The position numbers and the translations under genes are program-made. Below are positions 17,251 through 27,421 of a DNA stretch of 51,909 nt, in pieces. The DNA comes from Rhodocyclales bacterium. Its GTDB lineage: Bacteria; Pseudomonadota; Gammaproteobacteria; Burkholderiales; Rhodocyclaceae. The DNA is taken from NCBI GenBank assembly GCA_016235765.1, contig JACRIZ010000108.1, positions 1 through 51,909 on the forward strand. The letters are read 5' to 3'. Within the stretch, counting starts at the first letter, position 1; every line of letters begins with the position of its first letter. The notes below the pieces were generated by a model, which was given only the letters and a program-made list of their open reading frames with translations, was not told where the DNA came from and did not search any database.

Positions 17251-18186
17251 CTACCGGAAATGGTCGTAGCCGAGTGGCCCGATCTCGATGGGGCGGCCGT
17301 CCGCTTCGCACAAAGTCAGCCGCGGCGATACGCCTCCCCGCGCGATTCCAATGCGAGTGAGCGCCAACCCCAGCCTTGTGGCGGCCGCCTCGACCTCAGG
17401 CCGCTTCTCTGCGGGCGTCGTGAACGCCAGTTCGTAGTCGTCGCCGCCGGAAAGCAGGCAGTCGCGTTCCAGCCCTGGCGGCGGCAGGCCGGGTATGCAC
17501 AAGTGGGCGCTGACCTTCGATGCTTCGAGGATATGGCCGAGGTCGGCCAGCAGGCCGTCCGAAACGTCGATCGCGGCATGGGCCAGTCCGCGCAGCGCCA
17601 GGCCCAGCGCCACGCGGGGCTGCGGCCGGTGCAGCGCAGCCAGGCAGTCGTCGCGACGCACGTCGTCGAGCAGGTGGCGACCCTGCAGGTGGGCGAGGCC
17701 GAGCGCTGCGCGGCCGGGGCGGCCCGAGACCCAGATGTCGTCGCCTTCCCGGGCGCCCGAACGCAGCAGGGCCTGACCGGTCGGCACCTCGCCGAAGATG
17801 GTCACGCAGAAGTTGTGCGGCCCCCTGGTCGTGTCGCCGCCGACGATGTCGACGCCGAACTCGTCCGCGCAGGCGAAGAAGCCGTGCGCGAACTTCGCTA
17901 TCCAGCTTTCGGTTGCGGCCGGCAGTGCCGCCGCCAGCAAAGCCCAGCGCGGCTGCGCGCCCATCGCCGCCAGGTCCGAAACATTGACCGCCAGCGTCTT
18001 CCAGCCGAGGTCCTCGGGATTCGTGTCGGGCAGGAAGTGGGTGCCCGAGACCAGCATGTCGGTCGATACGACCAGCTCCATCCCCGGACGCGGCCGGACG
18101 ATGGCGCCGTCGTCGCCGACACCGAGCACGGTGTGGCGCGTCGGATGCCGGAAATAGCGGTCGATCAGTTCGAACTCGGACGGCAT
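17251..18186 (-). CDS. thiL: Thiamine-monophosphate kinase ThiL
   Basis: ThiL makes thiamine diphosphate from thiamine monophosphate and ATP. The 311-residue protein has the family's EFELIDRYF start, VGDDGAIVRPRPGMELVVSTDMLV, the NVSDLAAMGAQPRWALLAAALP segment, GGDTTRGP, and AIDVSDGLLADLGHI. Length is typical. Near the C terminus, residues coding GGVSPRLTL fall on a copy of the dispersed repeat (17310-17336). It lies between nusB and pgpA, as in many proteobacteria. Confidence 0.95.
   Translation of the reverse strand: MPSEFELIDRYFRHPTRHTVLGVGDDGAIVRPRPGMELVVSTDMLVSGTHFLPDTNPEDLGWKTLAVNVSDLAAMGAQPRWALLAAALPAATESWIAKFAHGFFACADEFGVDIVGGDTTRGPHNFCVTIFGEVPTGQALLRSGAREGDDIWVSGRPGRAALGLAHLQGRHLLDDVRRDDCLAALHRPQPRVALGLALRGLAHAAIDVSDGLLADLGHILEASKVSAHLCIPGLPPPGLERDCLLSGGDDYELAFTTPAEKRPEVEAAATRLGLALTRIGIARGGVSPRLTLCEADGRPIEIGPLGYDHFR
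17310..17336 (-). repeat. Dispersed ~26-bp repeat, copy B (inside thiL)
   Basis: Minus-strand reading gives GAGGCGTATCGCC then GCGGCTGACTTTGT. It is in the reading frame near the end of thiL, in a stretch that is variable between ThiL proteins. Confidence 0.55.
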
Positions 18187-18198
18187 GGCCGCAGCCGG

Positions 18199-18636
18199 TC
18201 AGCGAGTCCGGGCCGGGTTGGCTTCCTGCGGCCGCAACTCCGGCGCCAGCTTGTCGAGCACGCCGTTGACGAACTTGTGGCCGTCGGTGCCGCCGTAGGT
18301 CTTGGCCAGTTCGATGGCCTCGTTGATGATGACCCGGTAGGGCGTCTCGGGGTGGAAGCGCAGTTCGCAGGCACCGAGCAGCAGGATGCTGCGCTCGATC
18401 GGCGACACTTCCTCCCAGGCGCGGTCGACATGCGGCGCGATCGCCTCGCGCAGCGGCGGCACGTTGGCGAGCGTTTCCACAAGCAGCGTCACATACAGGT
18501 CGGTGTCGATCTTCTCGAAGCCCGGCACCGATTCGGCCTGGGCGCGGATGCCGGCTTCGTCGCTGCCGCCAAGCAGATGCTGGTAGAGGCCCTGGACCGC
18601 AAATTCCCGGGCGCGATGCCGTGGCGACTTGCTCAT
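18199..18636 (-). CDS. nusB: Transcription antitermination factor NusB
   Basis: NusB joins NusE (S10) on boxA RNA in rRNA antitermination. The 145-residue protein begins [22 protein letters not shown] and has the [52 protein letters not shown] core typical of the family. ATG 18636 overlaps the ribH stop (ATGA). The ribH-nusB-thiL order is widely conserved. Confidence 0.95.
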   Translation of the reverse strand: MSKSPRHRAREFAVQGLYQHLLGGSDEAGIRAQAESVPGFEKIDTDLYVTLLVETLANVPPLREAIAPHVDRAWEEVSPIERSILLLGACELRFHPETPYRVIINEAIELAKTYGGTDGHKFVNGVLDKLAPELRPQEANPARTR

Positions 18637-19133
18637 CTGACGGCCTTCAGCAGCCTGGCCATCTCGACCGCGCATTGCGCCGCCTCCATGCCCTTCTGGT
18701 GCATGCGCACCTCGGCCTGCCCGTCATTCTCCGTGGTCAAGACTGCGTTGGCGATCGGCACGCCCGTGGTCAGTTGGACTTCGGTCACGCCGCGCGCCGA
18801 TTCGTTGGCGACGATCTCGAAGTGGTAGGTCTCGCCGCGAATCACGCAGCCCAGCGCAACCAGCGCGTCGAACTTGCGGCTTTGCGCCAGGGTTTGCAGG
18901 GTGAGCGGAATCTCCAGCGCGCCCGGCACGGTGACCAAGGTCGTGTCGGTGACGCCCAGGCGTCGCAATTCCTGGCAGCAGCCGGACAGCAGCCCTTCGC
19001 CGACCGTCTTGTTGAAGCGCGCCATGACGATGCCGACGCGCAGGCCCTGGCCGTTGAGGTCGGGCTCGATCTCGCGGATGTCCGCGCACTTGCCGGTGGC
19101 GGCCGGTACGCTGGTGCCGGGTTTGAAACTCAT
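18633..19133 (-). CDS. ribH: 6,7-dimethyl-8-ribityllumazine synthase
   Basis: RibH condenses the pyrimidine intermediate with 3,4-dihydroxybutanone 4-phosphate in riboflavin synthesis. The 166-residue protein has [17 protein letters not shown], the [16 protein letters not shown] loop, [21 protein letters not shown] with the catalytic His, and [15 protein letters not shown] 19133 overlaps the ribBA stop by 4 bp. An in-frame start 33 bp upstream would overlap ribBA more and is less likely. Confidence 0.95.
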   Translation of the reverse strand: MSFKPGTSVPAATGKCADIREIEPDLNGQGLRVGIVMARFNKTVGEGLLSGCCQELRRLGVTDTTLVTVPGALEIPLTLQTLAQSRKFDALVALGCVIRGETYHFEIVANESARGVTEVQLTTGVPIANAVLTTENDGQAEVRMHQKGMEAAQCAVEMARLLKAVR

Positions 19134-20230
19134 GCCAGGGCCTCCTCGGGGGTGAGGTAGCCGCACACCTCGAGGCCGAAGCCGGCCATGCTCGGCATCT
19201 TGCGCGGACTGGCCAGCAGCCGCATCTTGCCGACGCCGAGCTCACGCAGGATCTGGGCGCCAATGCCGTACAGGCGCGGGTCCCACTTGGCGGCCTGCTT
19301 CTGCCCTTCGTTCCTGAGCGCGGCAAGCAGGTCGTCGCCCACCTCCTTGCGGTGGAGCAGCACGATCACGCCGCGGCCGCGGCGGCTGATCGCCTGCATC
19401 GCCTGATCGACGCTGAAGCTGTGCCGGGCGCTGGCGCAGTCGAGGAAGTCGAGTACCGAGATAGGCTCGTGCACCCGCACCAGCGTTTCCTCGCCGGCGA
19501 CGATGTCGCCCTTCGAGAGCGCGAGATGCACTTCGCCGCTGGTCCGGTCCGCATAGGCGCGCAGCCGGAACGCGCCGTGGGCGCAATTGACTTCGCGGTC
19601 GGCGACGCATTCGACCAGCTTCTCGTTCTCCGAACGGTAGTGGATCAGATCGCGGATGGTGCCGATCTTGAGGCCATGCTCGCGGGCGAATTCCAGCAGG
19701 TCGGGCAGCCGCGCCATCGTGCCGTCGTCTTTGAGGACTTCGCAGATCACAGCCGCAGGCTCCAGGCCGGCCATCGACGCCAGGTCGCAACCCGCTTCGG
19801 TATGGCCGGCGCGGACCAGCACGCCACCCTTCTGCGCCATCAGCGGGAAGATGTGGCCCGGCTGGACGATGTCGGCGGGCTTGGCACCCTTCGCCACCGC
19901 AGCCTGCACGGTACGGGACCGGTCATGCGCGGAAATGCCCGTGGTCACGCCTTCCGCCGCTTCGATCGACATCGTGAAGGCCGTGCCGTGCGGCGCGCGG
20001 TTGTCGCGCACCATCAAGGGCAGGTCCAACTGCCGGCAACGGGCTTCGGACAGCGTGAGGCAGATCAGGCCGCGGCCGAACTTGGCCATGAAGTTGATCG
20101 CCTCGGGCGTGACGTGCTCGGCCGCCAGGACCAGGTCGCCTTCGTTCTCGCGGTCTTCCTCGTCCACGAGGATGACCATCTTGCCGGCGCGCATGTCGGC
20201 GACGATGTCCAGAATCGGGCTGATACTCAT
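19130..20230 (-). CDS. ribBA: 3,4-dihydroxy-2-butanone 4-phosphate synthase with a degenerate GTP cyclohydrolase II domain
   Basis: The 366-residue protein has an intact N-terminal RibB domain: [11 protein letters not shown] with metal and substrate acids, [11 protein letters not shown], and [15 protein letters not shown]. The C-terminal half aligns by position with GTP cyclohydrolase II. However, the HSECLTGD and CDC zinc-ligand segments are replaced by [19 protein letters not shown], leaving one Cys. The zinc site therefore cannot form, and cyclohydrolase activity is unlikely. Such proteins have been described as RibBX. A separate ribA should exist elsewhere in the genome. ATG 20230 is chosen because the family begins MSISP..DI at that point. 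Confidence 0.9.
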   Translation of the reverse strand: MSISPILDIVADMRAGKMVILVDEEDRENEGDLVLAAEHVTPEAINFMAKFGRGLICLTLSEARCRQLDLPLMVRDNRAPHGTAFTMSIEAAEGVTTGISAHDRSRTVQAAVAKGAKPADIVQPGHIFPLMAQKGGVLVRAGHTEAGCDLASMAGLEPAAVICEVLKDDGTMARLPDLLEFAREHGLKIGTIRDLIHYRSENEKLVECVADREVNCAHGAFRLRAYADRTSGEVHLALSKGDIVAGEETLVRVHEPISVLDFLDCASARHSFSVDQAMQAISRRGRGVIVLLHRKEVGDDLLAALRNEGQKQAAKWDPRLYGIGAQILRELGVGKMRLLASPRKMPSMAGFGLEVCGYLTPEEALA

Positions 20231-20274
20231 AGGCTGCTGTCTCGTCGGTGTTTTTGTCGTTGGGGGCGGCAATT

Positions 20275-20871
20275 CTACGCCTGCACCTCGGGATTCAGCA
20301 TCCGTTCGACGTATCGGGCGATCAGATCGACCTCGAGATTGACCCTGGCGCCGGGCTGGCAGCGCTTCAGGGTGGTGACTTCCACGGTATGCGGAATCAG
20401 GTTGATCGAGAACTCGGCGCCGCTGACGCGGTTGGTGGTCAGGCTGACGCCATCGACCGCGATCGAGCCCTTGCGGGCGATGTACTTCGCCAGTTCCCTG
20501 GGCGCCCGGATCACCAGCTCGTGCGATTCGCCGATGCGGTCGAACTTGACGACCTCGCCGACGCCGTCGACGTGGCCCGAGACGAGGTGGCCGCCGACGA
20601 AATCAGACAGGCGCATGGCCTTCTCGAGATTCACTTCGCCCGGCGCGTCGAGGCCGACCGTGCAGTCGAGCGTCTCGCGCGAGACATCGACCTGGTAGCC
20701 GGCACCGGCCTTGTCGATCACGGTCAGGCAGACGCCGCCATGGGCGATCGAGTCGCCGACGGCGACATCGGCGAGGTCGAGCCCGGGAGCTTCGACGGTC
20801 AGGCGCAGACCCTTTTCCAGGGTCTGAATATGGGTAATCTTGCCGGTGGCGGCGACGATGCCGGTGAACAT
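20275..20871 (-). CDS. ribE: Riboflavin synthase, alpha chain
   Basis: Riboflavin synthase dismutates two lumazine molecules to riboflavin. The 198-residue protein shows the internal duplication of the family, with MFTGIVAATGKI at the start and the second barrel beginning near residue 98. Landmarks are GVCLTVID, GGHLVSGHVDGVGEV and GSIAVDGVSLTTN. It is the first gene of the riboflavin-nusB-recA block. No FMN riboswitch is visible in its roughly 70-bp leader. Confidence 0.95.
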   Translation of the reverse strand: MFTGIVAATGKITHIQTLEKGLRLTVEAPGLDLADVAVGDSIAHGGVCLTVIDKAGAGYQVDVSRETLDCTVGLDAPGEVNLEKAMRLSDFVGGHLVSGHVDGVGEVVKFDRIGESHELVIRAPRELAKYIARKGSIAVDGVSLTTNRVSGAEFSINLIPHTVEVTTLKRCQPGARVNLEVDLIARYVERMLNPEVQA

Positions 20872-20903
20872 GATGGGGGTCTAGGTAGGAGTAAGATGGG
20901 GGC

Positions 20904-20909
20904 ATTATA
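20904..20909 (-). promoter_or_regulatory. -10 element ahead of ribE
   Basis: The minus strand reads a consensus TATAAT 33 bp upstream of the ribE ATG. No clear -35 hexamer is visible 16-18 bp further upstream. The region is shared with the divergent radical SAM gene. Confidence 0.4.
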
Positions 20910-20943
20910 AATCGCGGACATTGGCCCGACGCCCTGGGACCGG

Positions 20944-22587
20944 ATGCGCATGGAAGAAAACAAACCAAACCCCGACGCCGCACGCAGCGTCCTGTATGTA
21001 CGGCTGCCGTGCTGGAAGATCTACCCCGGCGGCGTCATTTACGTCGCCGACTACGTCCATAAGCGGCGCCCCGCCATCCGCCAGGAGTTGCTCGACCTGG
21101 CGCTGGTCGCGCCGCGCGATCGGCGCCGCACCTTGGCCGAACACCTGGATAGGCTGAAGCCGGACGTCGTCGCGTTCTCCTGGCGCAACATGCAGTCCTT
21201 CGGGCCGCACCCCGAGGACGATGCGCTCGACGTGGTGATGAACTTCGACCACTCGCCGAATCCATGGCGCAAGTTGCTGGCGGCCAAGAACGCGGTGCGC
21301 ATCATCGGCGATTACGTGCTCAGCCGGCTGCGCAACTTCGCCTACATGAAGCTGGTGCGCCGCATGCTGCCCGACAGCCGCATCGTCGTGGGCGGCACCG
21401 CGGTATCGATTTTCGGCAAGTACGTCGCGGCCAAATGCCCGGCCGATACCGTGATCGTGATCGGCGAGGGCGAGGACACCATGCTTTCCGTCGTCGACGG
21501 CTTCCGCGAGCCGGTCGGCGACCTCTACTACAAGGATAGGCAGGGCCGGGTGAGCCACCGGACGCGCAGTGGCGAATTCGACCTCGCCACGCTCACGGCG
21601 GTCGATTTCCCCTATATCGAATCGATCTTCCCGGCCTTCCGCGAGTACCTCGGCGACGACATCGGCGTGCATACCAAGCGGGGCTGTCCGCTGCAGTGCC
21701 ATTTCTGCCTGTACAACAAGATCGAGGGCGCGCACCAGCGCTATCGCGATCCGGCCGAGATCGCCCGTGAAATCGAAGCGCTGCGCACGCGCTATGGCGT
21801 GCGCCGGATCTGGTTCACCGACGCCCAGTTCTGCTCGACGCTGCGCAGCGTGCATCACGTCGAGCACATCCTCGACGAGTTGCTGGCGCGCAAGCTGGAT
21901 GTCGGCTGGTCGGGCTACCTGCGCCTGAACCACCTGACGCCCGAGCTGGCGCGCAAGATGCTGGCCTCTGGAATTTCCAGCATCGACCTTTCATTTACCG
22001 GATCGCAGGAGATCATCGATGGCCTGACGCTCGGCTACTCGCTCGAGCAGCAGATGGACGCCTTCCGCATGTTCAAGGCCGCCGGCCACACGACCCAGAA
22101 GGTCAAGCTCTACATGCCGCTCAACGCGCCGGACGAGACCGTGTGCACGCTGCGCAAGACCATCGCCAAGGTGCGGGAGCTGTATGCGCTGTTCGGCCGC
22201 GACAACGTGCTGCCGTTCATCTTCTTCATCGGCGTGCAGCCCAACACGCCCGTCGAGAAGCTGCTGATCGAGCGCGGCTACCTGCCGGCGGGCTACAACC
22301 CGCTGACCCTCAATCCCTTCGTGATCAAGAAGCTGCTCTACAACCCGAAGCCGCTCGGCCGCCTGATCGGGCGCGCCTACCTGGAGGCGATGGAATCGAT
22401 AGCGCCGACCAGCGACTACATCGGCCGGGCGACGCTCGACATCATCGAGCGCGAACTGTCGAAGCCGGAAGTGGTCGAGCACTGCCGCCAGGTCGAGATC
22501 CGGGCCGCGATCGGTGGTCCCGGCGAGATCAAGCCGGTGTCCCTGCTGCCCGGCGTCCGGGTCTGCCATACCGTCGTGCCCGATTGA
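20944..22587 (+). CDS. B12-binding-domain radical SAM protein, function unknown
   Basis: The 547-residue protein has an N-terminal cobalamin-binding-like fold (residues ~15-190; DVVAFSWRNMQSF, RIVVGGTAVSIFGKYVAAKC, VIGEGEDTM). A radical SAM domain follows, with the CxxxCxxC cluster motif at C248, C252 and C255 in RGCPLQCHFCLYNK. A C-terminal region of about 130 residues ends in the conserved-looking IKPVSLLPGVRVCH. The architecture matches the BchE/HpnJ-type class, but the substrate is not evident. It stands alone, divergent from ribE and converging on the hybrid kinase 7 bp later. ATG 20944 and ATG 20950 are both possible starts. Confidence 0.8.
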   Translation: MRMEENKPNPDAARSVLYVRLPCWKIYPGGVIYVADYVHKRRPAIRQELLDLALVAPRDRRRTLAEHLDRLKPDVVAFSWRNMQSFGPHPEDDALDVVMNFDHSPNPWRKLLAAKNAVRIIGDYVLSRLRNFAYMKLVRRMLPDSRIVVGGTAVSIFGKYVAAKCPADTVIVIGEGEDTMLSVVDGFREPVGDLYYKDRQGRVSHRTRSGEFDLATLTAVDFPYIESIFPAFREYLGDDIGVHTKRGCPLQCHFCLYNKIEGAHQRYRDPAEIAREIEALRTRYGVRRIWFTDAQFCSTLRSVHHVEHILDELLARKLDVGWSGYLRLNHLTPELARKMLASGISSIDLSFTGSQEIIDGLTLGYSLEQQMDAFRMFKAAGHTTQKVKLYMPLNAPDETVCTLRKTIAKVRELYALFGRDNVLPFIFFIGVQPNTPVEKLLIERGYLPAGYNPLTLNPFVIKKLLYNPKPLGRLIGRAYLEAMESIAPTSDYIGRATLDIIERELSKPEVVEHCRQVEIRAAIGGPGEIKPVSLLPGVRVCHTVVPD

Positions 22588-22594
22588 AACGCGG

Positions 22595-25500
22595 CTAGCG
22601 CGGTTGGCGCAGTGTCGCCAGCGCGCCGGCGAAATCGATCGCCGCCACCTGCTCGGACAGCGTCATCGCCAGTTCGTCGCCGAGCGCGACGCGCAGGAGG
22701 GGAGCGGTCGCCACGACGAAGTCAGTCGCTTCCATGTCGTTCTCCGTCAGCATGCCTTCCAGTTTCGCGACGGCCGCCGCCGCCGCCTGCGGTGTACCCG
22801 CGGCCTTCGGCATTTCCACAGGCAGCGCATCGAGTGCGTCGATCAGCGGTGCGAGTTCGGCGGCCAGCAGCGTCAGGCGGTTCTCGATGTCCTGGGGACG
22901 GCGCTGTTCGCGAATGGCCGCTTCCAGTTCGGCCGCCAGACGCTGGACGGTCACGGCGCCGAGCATGCCGGAGACCCCCTTGAGCGCATGTGCCAGGCCG
23001 CGCGCTTCGTCGCTTCGGCCATCCGCCAGTGCCGCGGCGACGCTGCCGACGTCGCCAGCGTGATTGGTGGCGAACTGGCGCAGCAATCGCAGGTAGCTGG
23101 CCGTCCGACCGCGAATACCGCTCAGGCCGACCCGTGCGTCCAGTCCGGGTATCGCCAGCAGGCGGGGGTCGATATCGGCGGACGCGGGTCCCGGTGCCGC
23201 GGTCGAGGGCAGGCCGATGCTGTCGCGCGGCAGCCATTTGTTCAGGGTGGCAAACAAGGCGTCCGGGCTCACGGGCTTGGCCACGAAGTCGTCCATGCCG
23301 GCCTGCATGCAGGCGCGGCGATCCTCGGCGAAGGCGTTGGCCGTCATGGCCAGGATGGGCTTCTTCTCCCAGCCCGGCAGGCCGCGGATGCTGCGCGTGG
23401 CCTCCAGGCCGTCCATGTAAGGCATCTGGACGTCCATCAGGATCAGGTCGTAGGCGCCGCTGCGCGCCTTGGCGACGGCTTCCAGGCCGTCGGCCGCGGT
23501 ATCGACGGCGAGCCCGCTGCCATACAGCAACTCCACCGCCACTTCCCGGTTGATTTCGTTGTCCTCCACCAGCAGGATGCGGATGCCGGCATGCGCTTGG
23601 CGCAGATCGGCCTCGGACTCGCCCGAGTCCACGGTGACGGGGACCGGTACCACGCCATGGCCGCGACCCACGCGGGCGGTGAACCAGAACAGGCTGCCCC
23701 GGCCCAGCGTGCTGTCAACACCGACTTCGCCGCCCATCAACTGGGCCAGGCGGCGCGTGATGGCGAGCCCCAGGCCGGTACCGCCGAACTTGCGCGTATT
23801 CGAGACGTCGGCCTGTTCGAATTCCTCGAACAGCCGGGGCAGCACCTCGGGGTCGATGCCGATGCCGGTATCCTCGACCTCGAAACGAAGCAGCAGACCG
23901 TTGCCGTCGTCCGCGACCACCCGGGCACGCAGGGCGATCGAGCCGTGGGCGGTGAACTTGACCGCATTGCCGGCGAAGTTGAGCAGGGCCTGGCGCAGGC
24001 GGGTCGGGTCGCCGCGCAACCAGTGCGGCACGCCGTCGCCGTCGATGGTGACCTGCAGGCCCTTGCGCTTTGCCTGTTCGGCGACCAGCGAGCGGGTATG
24101 GTCGAGTATCGCGTCGAGCGCGAAATCGGTGTCCTCGATCGCCAGATGGCCGGCCTCGATCTTGGACAGGTCGAGGATGTCGTTGATGATGGACAGCAGG
24201 TGCCCGGCCGCCTCGTCGATCTTGCTCAGCCGCACCGCCTGCTCCTTGGTCGGGCTGGCCCGGCGCAGCAACTGGGTGAGGCCGAGGATGGCGTTCATCG
24301 GCGTGCGGATTTCGTGGCTCATGTTGGCGAGGAAGGAACTCTTCGCGCGGCTGGCGCTCTCGGCCGCCGCCTTGGCGATTTCCAGTTCGGCGGTACGGCT
24401 GGCGACCAGTTCCTCGAGGTGATGGCGGTGGCGGTCGAGTTCCTCACGGATGTGGGTCTTTTCCGTGATGTCCTCTTTTACGGCCACGTAGTGCGTGATC
24501 TTGCCGGATGCATCGCGCAGGGGCGTGATGATGGCGAACTCGACGTATTCGCTGCCGTCCTTGCGCCGGTTGCAGAATTCACCCTTCCACATCTGGCCCC
24601 CGGTCAGCGCCCGCCACATGTCGAGGTAGACCCCCGGCGGCGTTCTGCCCGACTGCAGGACGCGCGGATTCCGGCCGATCACCTCCTTCCGGCTGTAGCC
24701 GGTTGCCCGCAGGAACGCTTCGTTGACATATTCGATCTCGGCGCCGAGATTGGTGATGACGATGCTTTCCGGGCTCTGCTCGACGGCGAGCGCCAGCTTG
24801 CGCATCTCCTCCTCGGCGGCCTTGCGGTCGGTGATGTTGCGGTCCAGGCCCCGAAAACCGAGCAGTCGGCCGTCCGGCGCCAGGATCGGGATGCCGCTGG
24901 TCGCAATGGTGACGATGCTCCCGTCCTTGCAGAGGTTGACGTTGTGCAGGTCGCGAAACGGCCTGCGCTCGGCGGCAAACACCGCAAACTGGGCACTGAC
25001 CCGGGCGGCCTCCTCGGCCGGCATGAAGTCGAAGGGGGTCTTGCCGATGACCTCCGCCGGACGGTAACCCAGCAGGTCCTCGACGCTTTCCGAGGCGTAG
25101 GTAAACCGGCCTTCCGCATCCACTTCCCAGACCCAGTCGCCGGTTGCGCGGACAATGTCCTGGAAGCGCTGCTCGCTGGCGCGCAAGGTGGCATCGGCGG
25201 CCTTGCGCGCCGTGATGTCGAGGATCATGCCGATCACCGCCGGCCGCCCCCGGTACTCCAGGGCGCGGCCATGGACTTCGACGTCGACGTGGCTGCCGTC
25301 GTGCCTGGCCCCGGTGAAGCTGTAATGGATGTCGTCGATCTCGCCGACAATGCGGCGCCGGACGTTTTCGGCGACCTTGTCACGGTCGGCAGGGGCGACC
25401 AGATCGCCGAAGGGAAGCCGATCGATGATGTCGGCGGGCGACGCATAGCCGAATATGTCGGCAAAGGCAGGATTGACGTAGCGGAAGCGGCCGTCCTGGA

Positions 25501-26167
25501 TGATGTAGATGCCCGCCAGGGACTGTTCGACCAGCGCCCGGAACCGGCTCTCGCTCTCGCGCAGCGCGTCTTCGCTGGACTTGCGGGCGGTGATGTCGCG
25601 GAAGATCGCGAATACGCCGACGACCTTGCCGGCGTTGTCGTGCAGCGGCGCCTTGGTGACGTCCAGCGTAATGGCGCCGTTCGCGGTCGGCAAGACCGAT
25701 TCGTAGCGCAACGGCGCATCGGTCGCCATGACCTGGCGGTCGGCGGCGATGACGCGGTCGGCGGCTTCCGCGGGCAGGATGGCGTAGTCGTCGCGGCCGA
25801 GCGATACCGTGGCCGGAACGCCGATGATCTTCCTGGCGGCCGGGTTGGCCATGATGTAGCGGCTGTTGACGTCCTTGGCGATGATGCCGTCTTCCACCGC
25901 GTTGGTAATTGCTTCGAGCAGGTCGAGTGTGCCGCGGTGCTTCGCGTTTTCGGCCTCGGTCCTGGCGACCATGCGCCGCATCAACACATAGAGCAGCAAA
26001 GCTGTTACCGCCACGAACAGCCAGCCCTTGATCATGCTGGCGCGGACAATCATGGCGGGGTCCGAGAAGAGCAACTCGACGGCGTGGTCGGACAACAGGA
26101 TCCACAGTGCCGCGATGGCCGCGTAGATCAGGACGATCCGGAGGATGGCGCGGCGATCGTCGGGCAT
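22595..26167 (-). CDS. Membrane hybrid histidine kinase: four PAS, HisKA, HATPase, REC, Hpt
   Basis: The 1190-residue protein has two membrane helices (residues ~9-30 and ~47-64) with a very short loop. About four PAS domains follow (~80-200, 205-330, 335-455, 460-585), several closing with the DIT-K/RDIT motif. HisKA comes next with H618 in [11 protein letters not shown], then an HATPase ([24 protein letters not shown]). A receiver has D912 in LILMDVQMP, and an Hpt domain has H1060 in [10 protein letters not shown]. All phosphorelay residues are present. The gene follows the HD-GYP regulator by 17 bp, so the two very likely form a c-di-GMP-degrading signalling pair. The stimulus is unknown. 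Confidence 0.93.
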   Translation of the reverse strand: MPDDRRAILRIVLIYAAIAALWILLSDHAVELLFSDPAMIVRASMIKGWLFVAVTALLLYVLMRRMVARTEAENAKHRGTLDLLEAITNAVEDGIIAKDVNSRYIMANPAARKIIGVPATVSLGRDDYAILPAEAADRVIAADRQVMATDAPLRYESVLPTANGAITLDVTKAPLHDNAGKVVGVFAIFRDITARKSSEDALRESESRFRALVEQSLAGIYIIQDGRFRYVNPAFADIFGYASPADIIDRLPFGDLVAPADRDKVAENVRRRIVGEIDDIHYSFTGARHDGSHVDVEVHGRALEYRGRPAVIGMILDITARKAADATLRASEQRFQDIVRATGDWVWEVDAEGRFTYASESVEDLLGYRPAEVIGKTPFDFMPAEEAARVSAQFAVFAAERRPFRDLHNVNLCKDGSIVTIATSGIPILAPDGRLLGFRGLDRNITDRKAAEEEMRKLALAVEQSPESIVITNLGAEIEYVNEAFLRATGYSRKEVIGRNPRVLQSGRTPPGVYLDMWRALTGGQMWKGEFCNRRKDGSEYVEFAIITPLRDASGKITHYVAVKEDITEKTHIREELDRHRHHLEELVASRTAELEIAKAAAESASRAKSSFLANMSHEIRTPMNAILGLTQLLRRASPTKEQAVRLSKIDEAAGHLLSIINDILDLSKIEAGHLAIEDTDFALDAILDHTRSLVAEQAKRKGLQVTIDGDGVPHWLRGDPTRLRQALLNFAGNAVKFTAHGSIALRARVVADDGNGLLLRFEVEDTGIGIDPEVLPRLFEEFEQADVSNTRKFGGTGLGLAITRRLAQLMGGEVGVDSTLGRGSLFWFTARVGRGHGVVPVPVTVDSGESEADLRQAHAGIRILLVEDNEINREVAVELLYGSGLAVDTAADGLEAVAKARSGAYDLILMDVQMPYMDGLEATRSIRGLPGWEKKPILAMTANAFAEDRRACMQAGMDDFVAKPVSPDALFATLNKWLPRDSIGLPSTAAPGPASADIDPRLLAIPGLDARVGLSGIRGRTASYLRLLRQFATNHAGDVGSVAAALADGRSDEARGLAHALKGVSGMLGAVTVQRLAAELEAAIREQRRPQDIENRLTLLAAELAPLIDALDALPVEMPKAAGTPQAAAAAVAKLEGMLTENDMEATDFVVATAPLLRVALGDELAMTLSEQVAAIDFAGALATLRQPR

Positions 26168-26184
26168 GGTGGTCGTGCGGCGCG

Positions 26185-27318
26185 TTAACTGCTGTCCCGG
26201 TGCCGGTCGGCGATTGCCCGGAACTCGTCGAAGGTGGCCAGGAAGGCATCCACGATGTCCGGATCGAAGTGCCGGCCCCGCTGGGCGGCGATGGCGTCGC
26301 GCGCTTCAAGGAGCGGCACGGCGCGCTTGTACACGCGCGTCGAGATCAACGCATCGAAGACGTCGGCCAGCGCCATCAGCCGGGCGGACATCGGAATGTC
26401 GTCGCCCGCCAGACCGTCCGGGTAGCCCGAGCCATTCCACATTTCGTGGTGCCAGTGGGCGATTTCCTTGGCCAGGATCAGGAAATCGACCGGCTTCTCC
26501 GCGTCCTCCTCGGCCAACTGGATCGCGTCCGAGCCGAGCTTGGCGTGGGTCTTCATGATCTCCCACTCGTCCGGCGTCAGCTTGCCGGGCTTTTGCAGGA
26601 TGTGGTCGGGAATGCCGACCTTGCCGATGTCGTGCAGCGGCGCCGAACGGGTCAGCAGATCGATGTTGCGGTCGGTGAGGAATTTGCCGAAGCGGCGATG
26701 GTCGCGCAACTGCAGCGCCAGGGTGCGCACATAGCGCTGGGTGCGGTGAATGTGGTTGCCGGTTTCGGGGTCGCGCATTTCCGCCAGGTGCGCCAGCGCG
26801 CGGATGCTGACCAGTTGGGTCAGGTCGTTCTCGGCCATCCGGCGCGCCACCTCCGATTCGAGGAAAGCATTCTGGTTGCGCAACTGGTCGCGCGCCTTCT
26901 TCAGTTCGATCTGGGTGTGGATCCGCGCCAGCACGACGGGGGGGCGCAGGGGTTTGGTGATGTAGTCGACCGCACCGAGCTCGAGGCCGCGCATTTCGTC
27001 TTCCATGTGGTCCATGGCGGTGACGAAGATGACGGGAATGTCCCGGGTGAACGGGTTGGCGCGCAGGAGCTGGAATACCTCGTGGCCGCCCATGCCGGGC
27101 ATGACCACGTCGAGCAGGATCAGGTCGGGCTGCTGCTCGTCGGCGGCGACGCGCAGGGCTTCGACGCCCGAAATGGCGCCGCGCACCCGGTACGCCGGCC
27201 GCAATAGTTCGAACAGGATGCCGAGGTTTTCCGGCATGTCGTCGACGACGAGGATCGTCGGGCGCTGGTCGTTCGCGGCGCCCGGCCGTATCGGTGAGTC
27301 GATTGCTTCACCCTCCAC
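26185..27318 (-). CDS. Response regulator with HD-GYP c-di-GMP phosphodiesterase domain
   Basis: The 377-residue protein has a receiver domain (VDD at 25-27, phosphoacceptor D70 in [10 protein letters not shown]) and a short coiled-coil linker. The HD-GYP domain has [10 protein letters not shown] and [14 protein letters not shown], the complete catalytic signature. HD-GYP enzymes degrade cyclic di-GMP. GTG 27318 is the chosen start, because GGAAGG lies about 9 bp upstream and the receiver begins soon after. It precedes the hybrid kinase on one transcript. A second REC/HD-GYP protein of different architecture is encoded at 34681. Confidence 0.9.
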   Translation of the reverse strand: MEGEAIDSPIRPGAANDQRPTILVVDDMPENLGILFELLRPAYRVRGAISGVEALRVAADEQQPDLILLDVVMPGMGGHEVFQLLRANPFTRDIPVIFVTAMDHMEDEMRGLELGAVDYITKPLRPPVVLARIHTQIELKKARDQLRNQNAFLESEVARRMAENDLTQLVSIRALAHLAEMRDPETGNHIHRTQRYVRTLALQLRDHRRFGKFLTDRNIDLLTRSAPLHDIGKVGIPDHILQKPGKLTPDEWEIMKTHAKLGSDAIQLAEEDAEKPVDFLILAKEIAHWHHEMWNGSGYPDGLAGDDIPMSARLMALADVFDALISTRVYKRAVPLLEARDAIAAQRGRHFDPDIVDAFLATFDEFRAIADRHRDSS

Positions 27319-27421
27319 GCAAACCCGCCTTCCAAGGCTGCCAGGGACAGGCTGCTTCTTATGTAATTGCCATTCGATTGTCCGCCCCCGCAGCAATCGT
27401 CCTTGAACCAGGTCAAGTCTA

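Noticed and set aside
20872-20943. FMN riboswitch ahead of ribE
   Set aside because: The leader is about 70 bp and has none of the conserved RFN-element blocks, so no riboswitch is called.
22514-26188. A 1224-codon open frame on the plus strand
   Set aside because: It is antisense to the hybrid kinase, whose domains are all recognisable. Long antisense frames are expected at this GC content, and the translation shows no domain.
27403-27416. FNR-like TTGAACCAGGTCAA upstream of the HD-GYP regulator
   Set aside because: It has two mismatches in the ten defining bases, lies about 85 bp from the GTG start, and has no well-placed -10 element, so it was not called.
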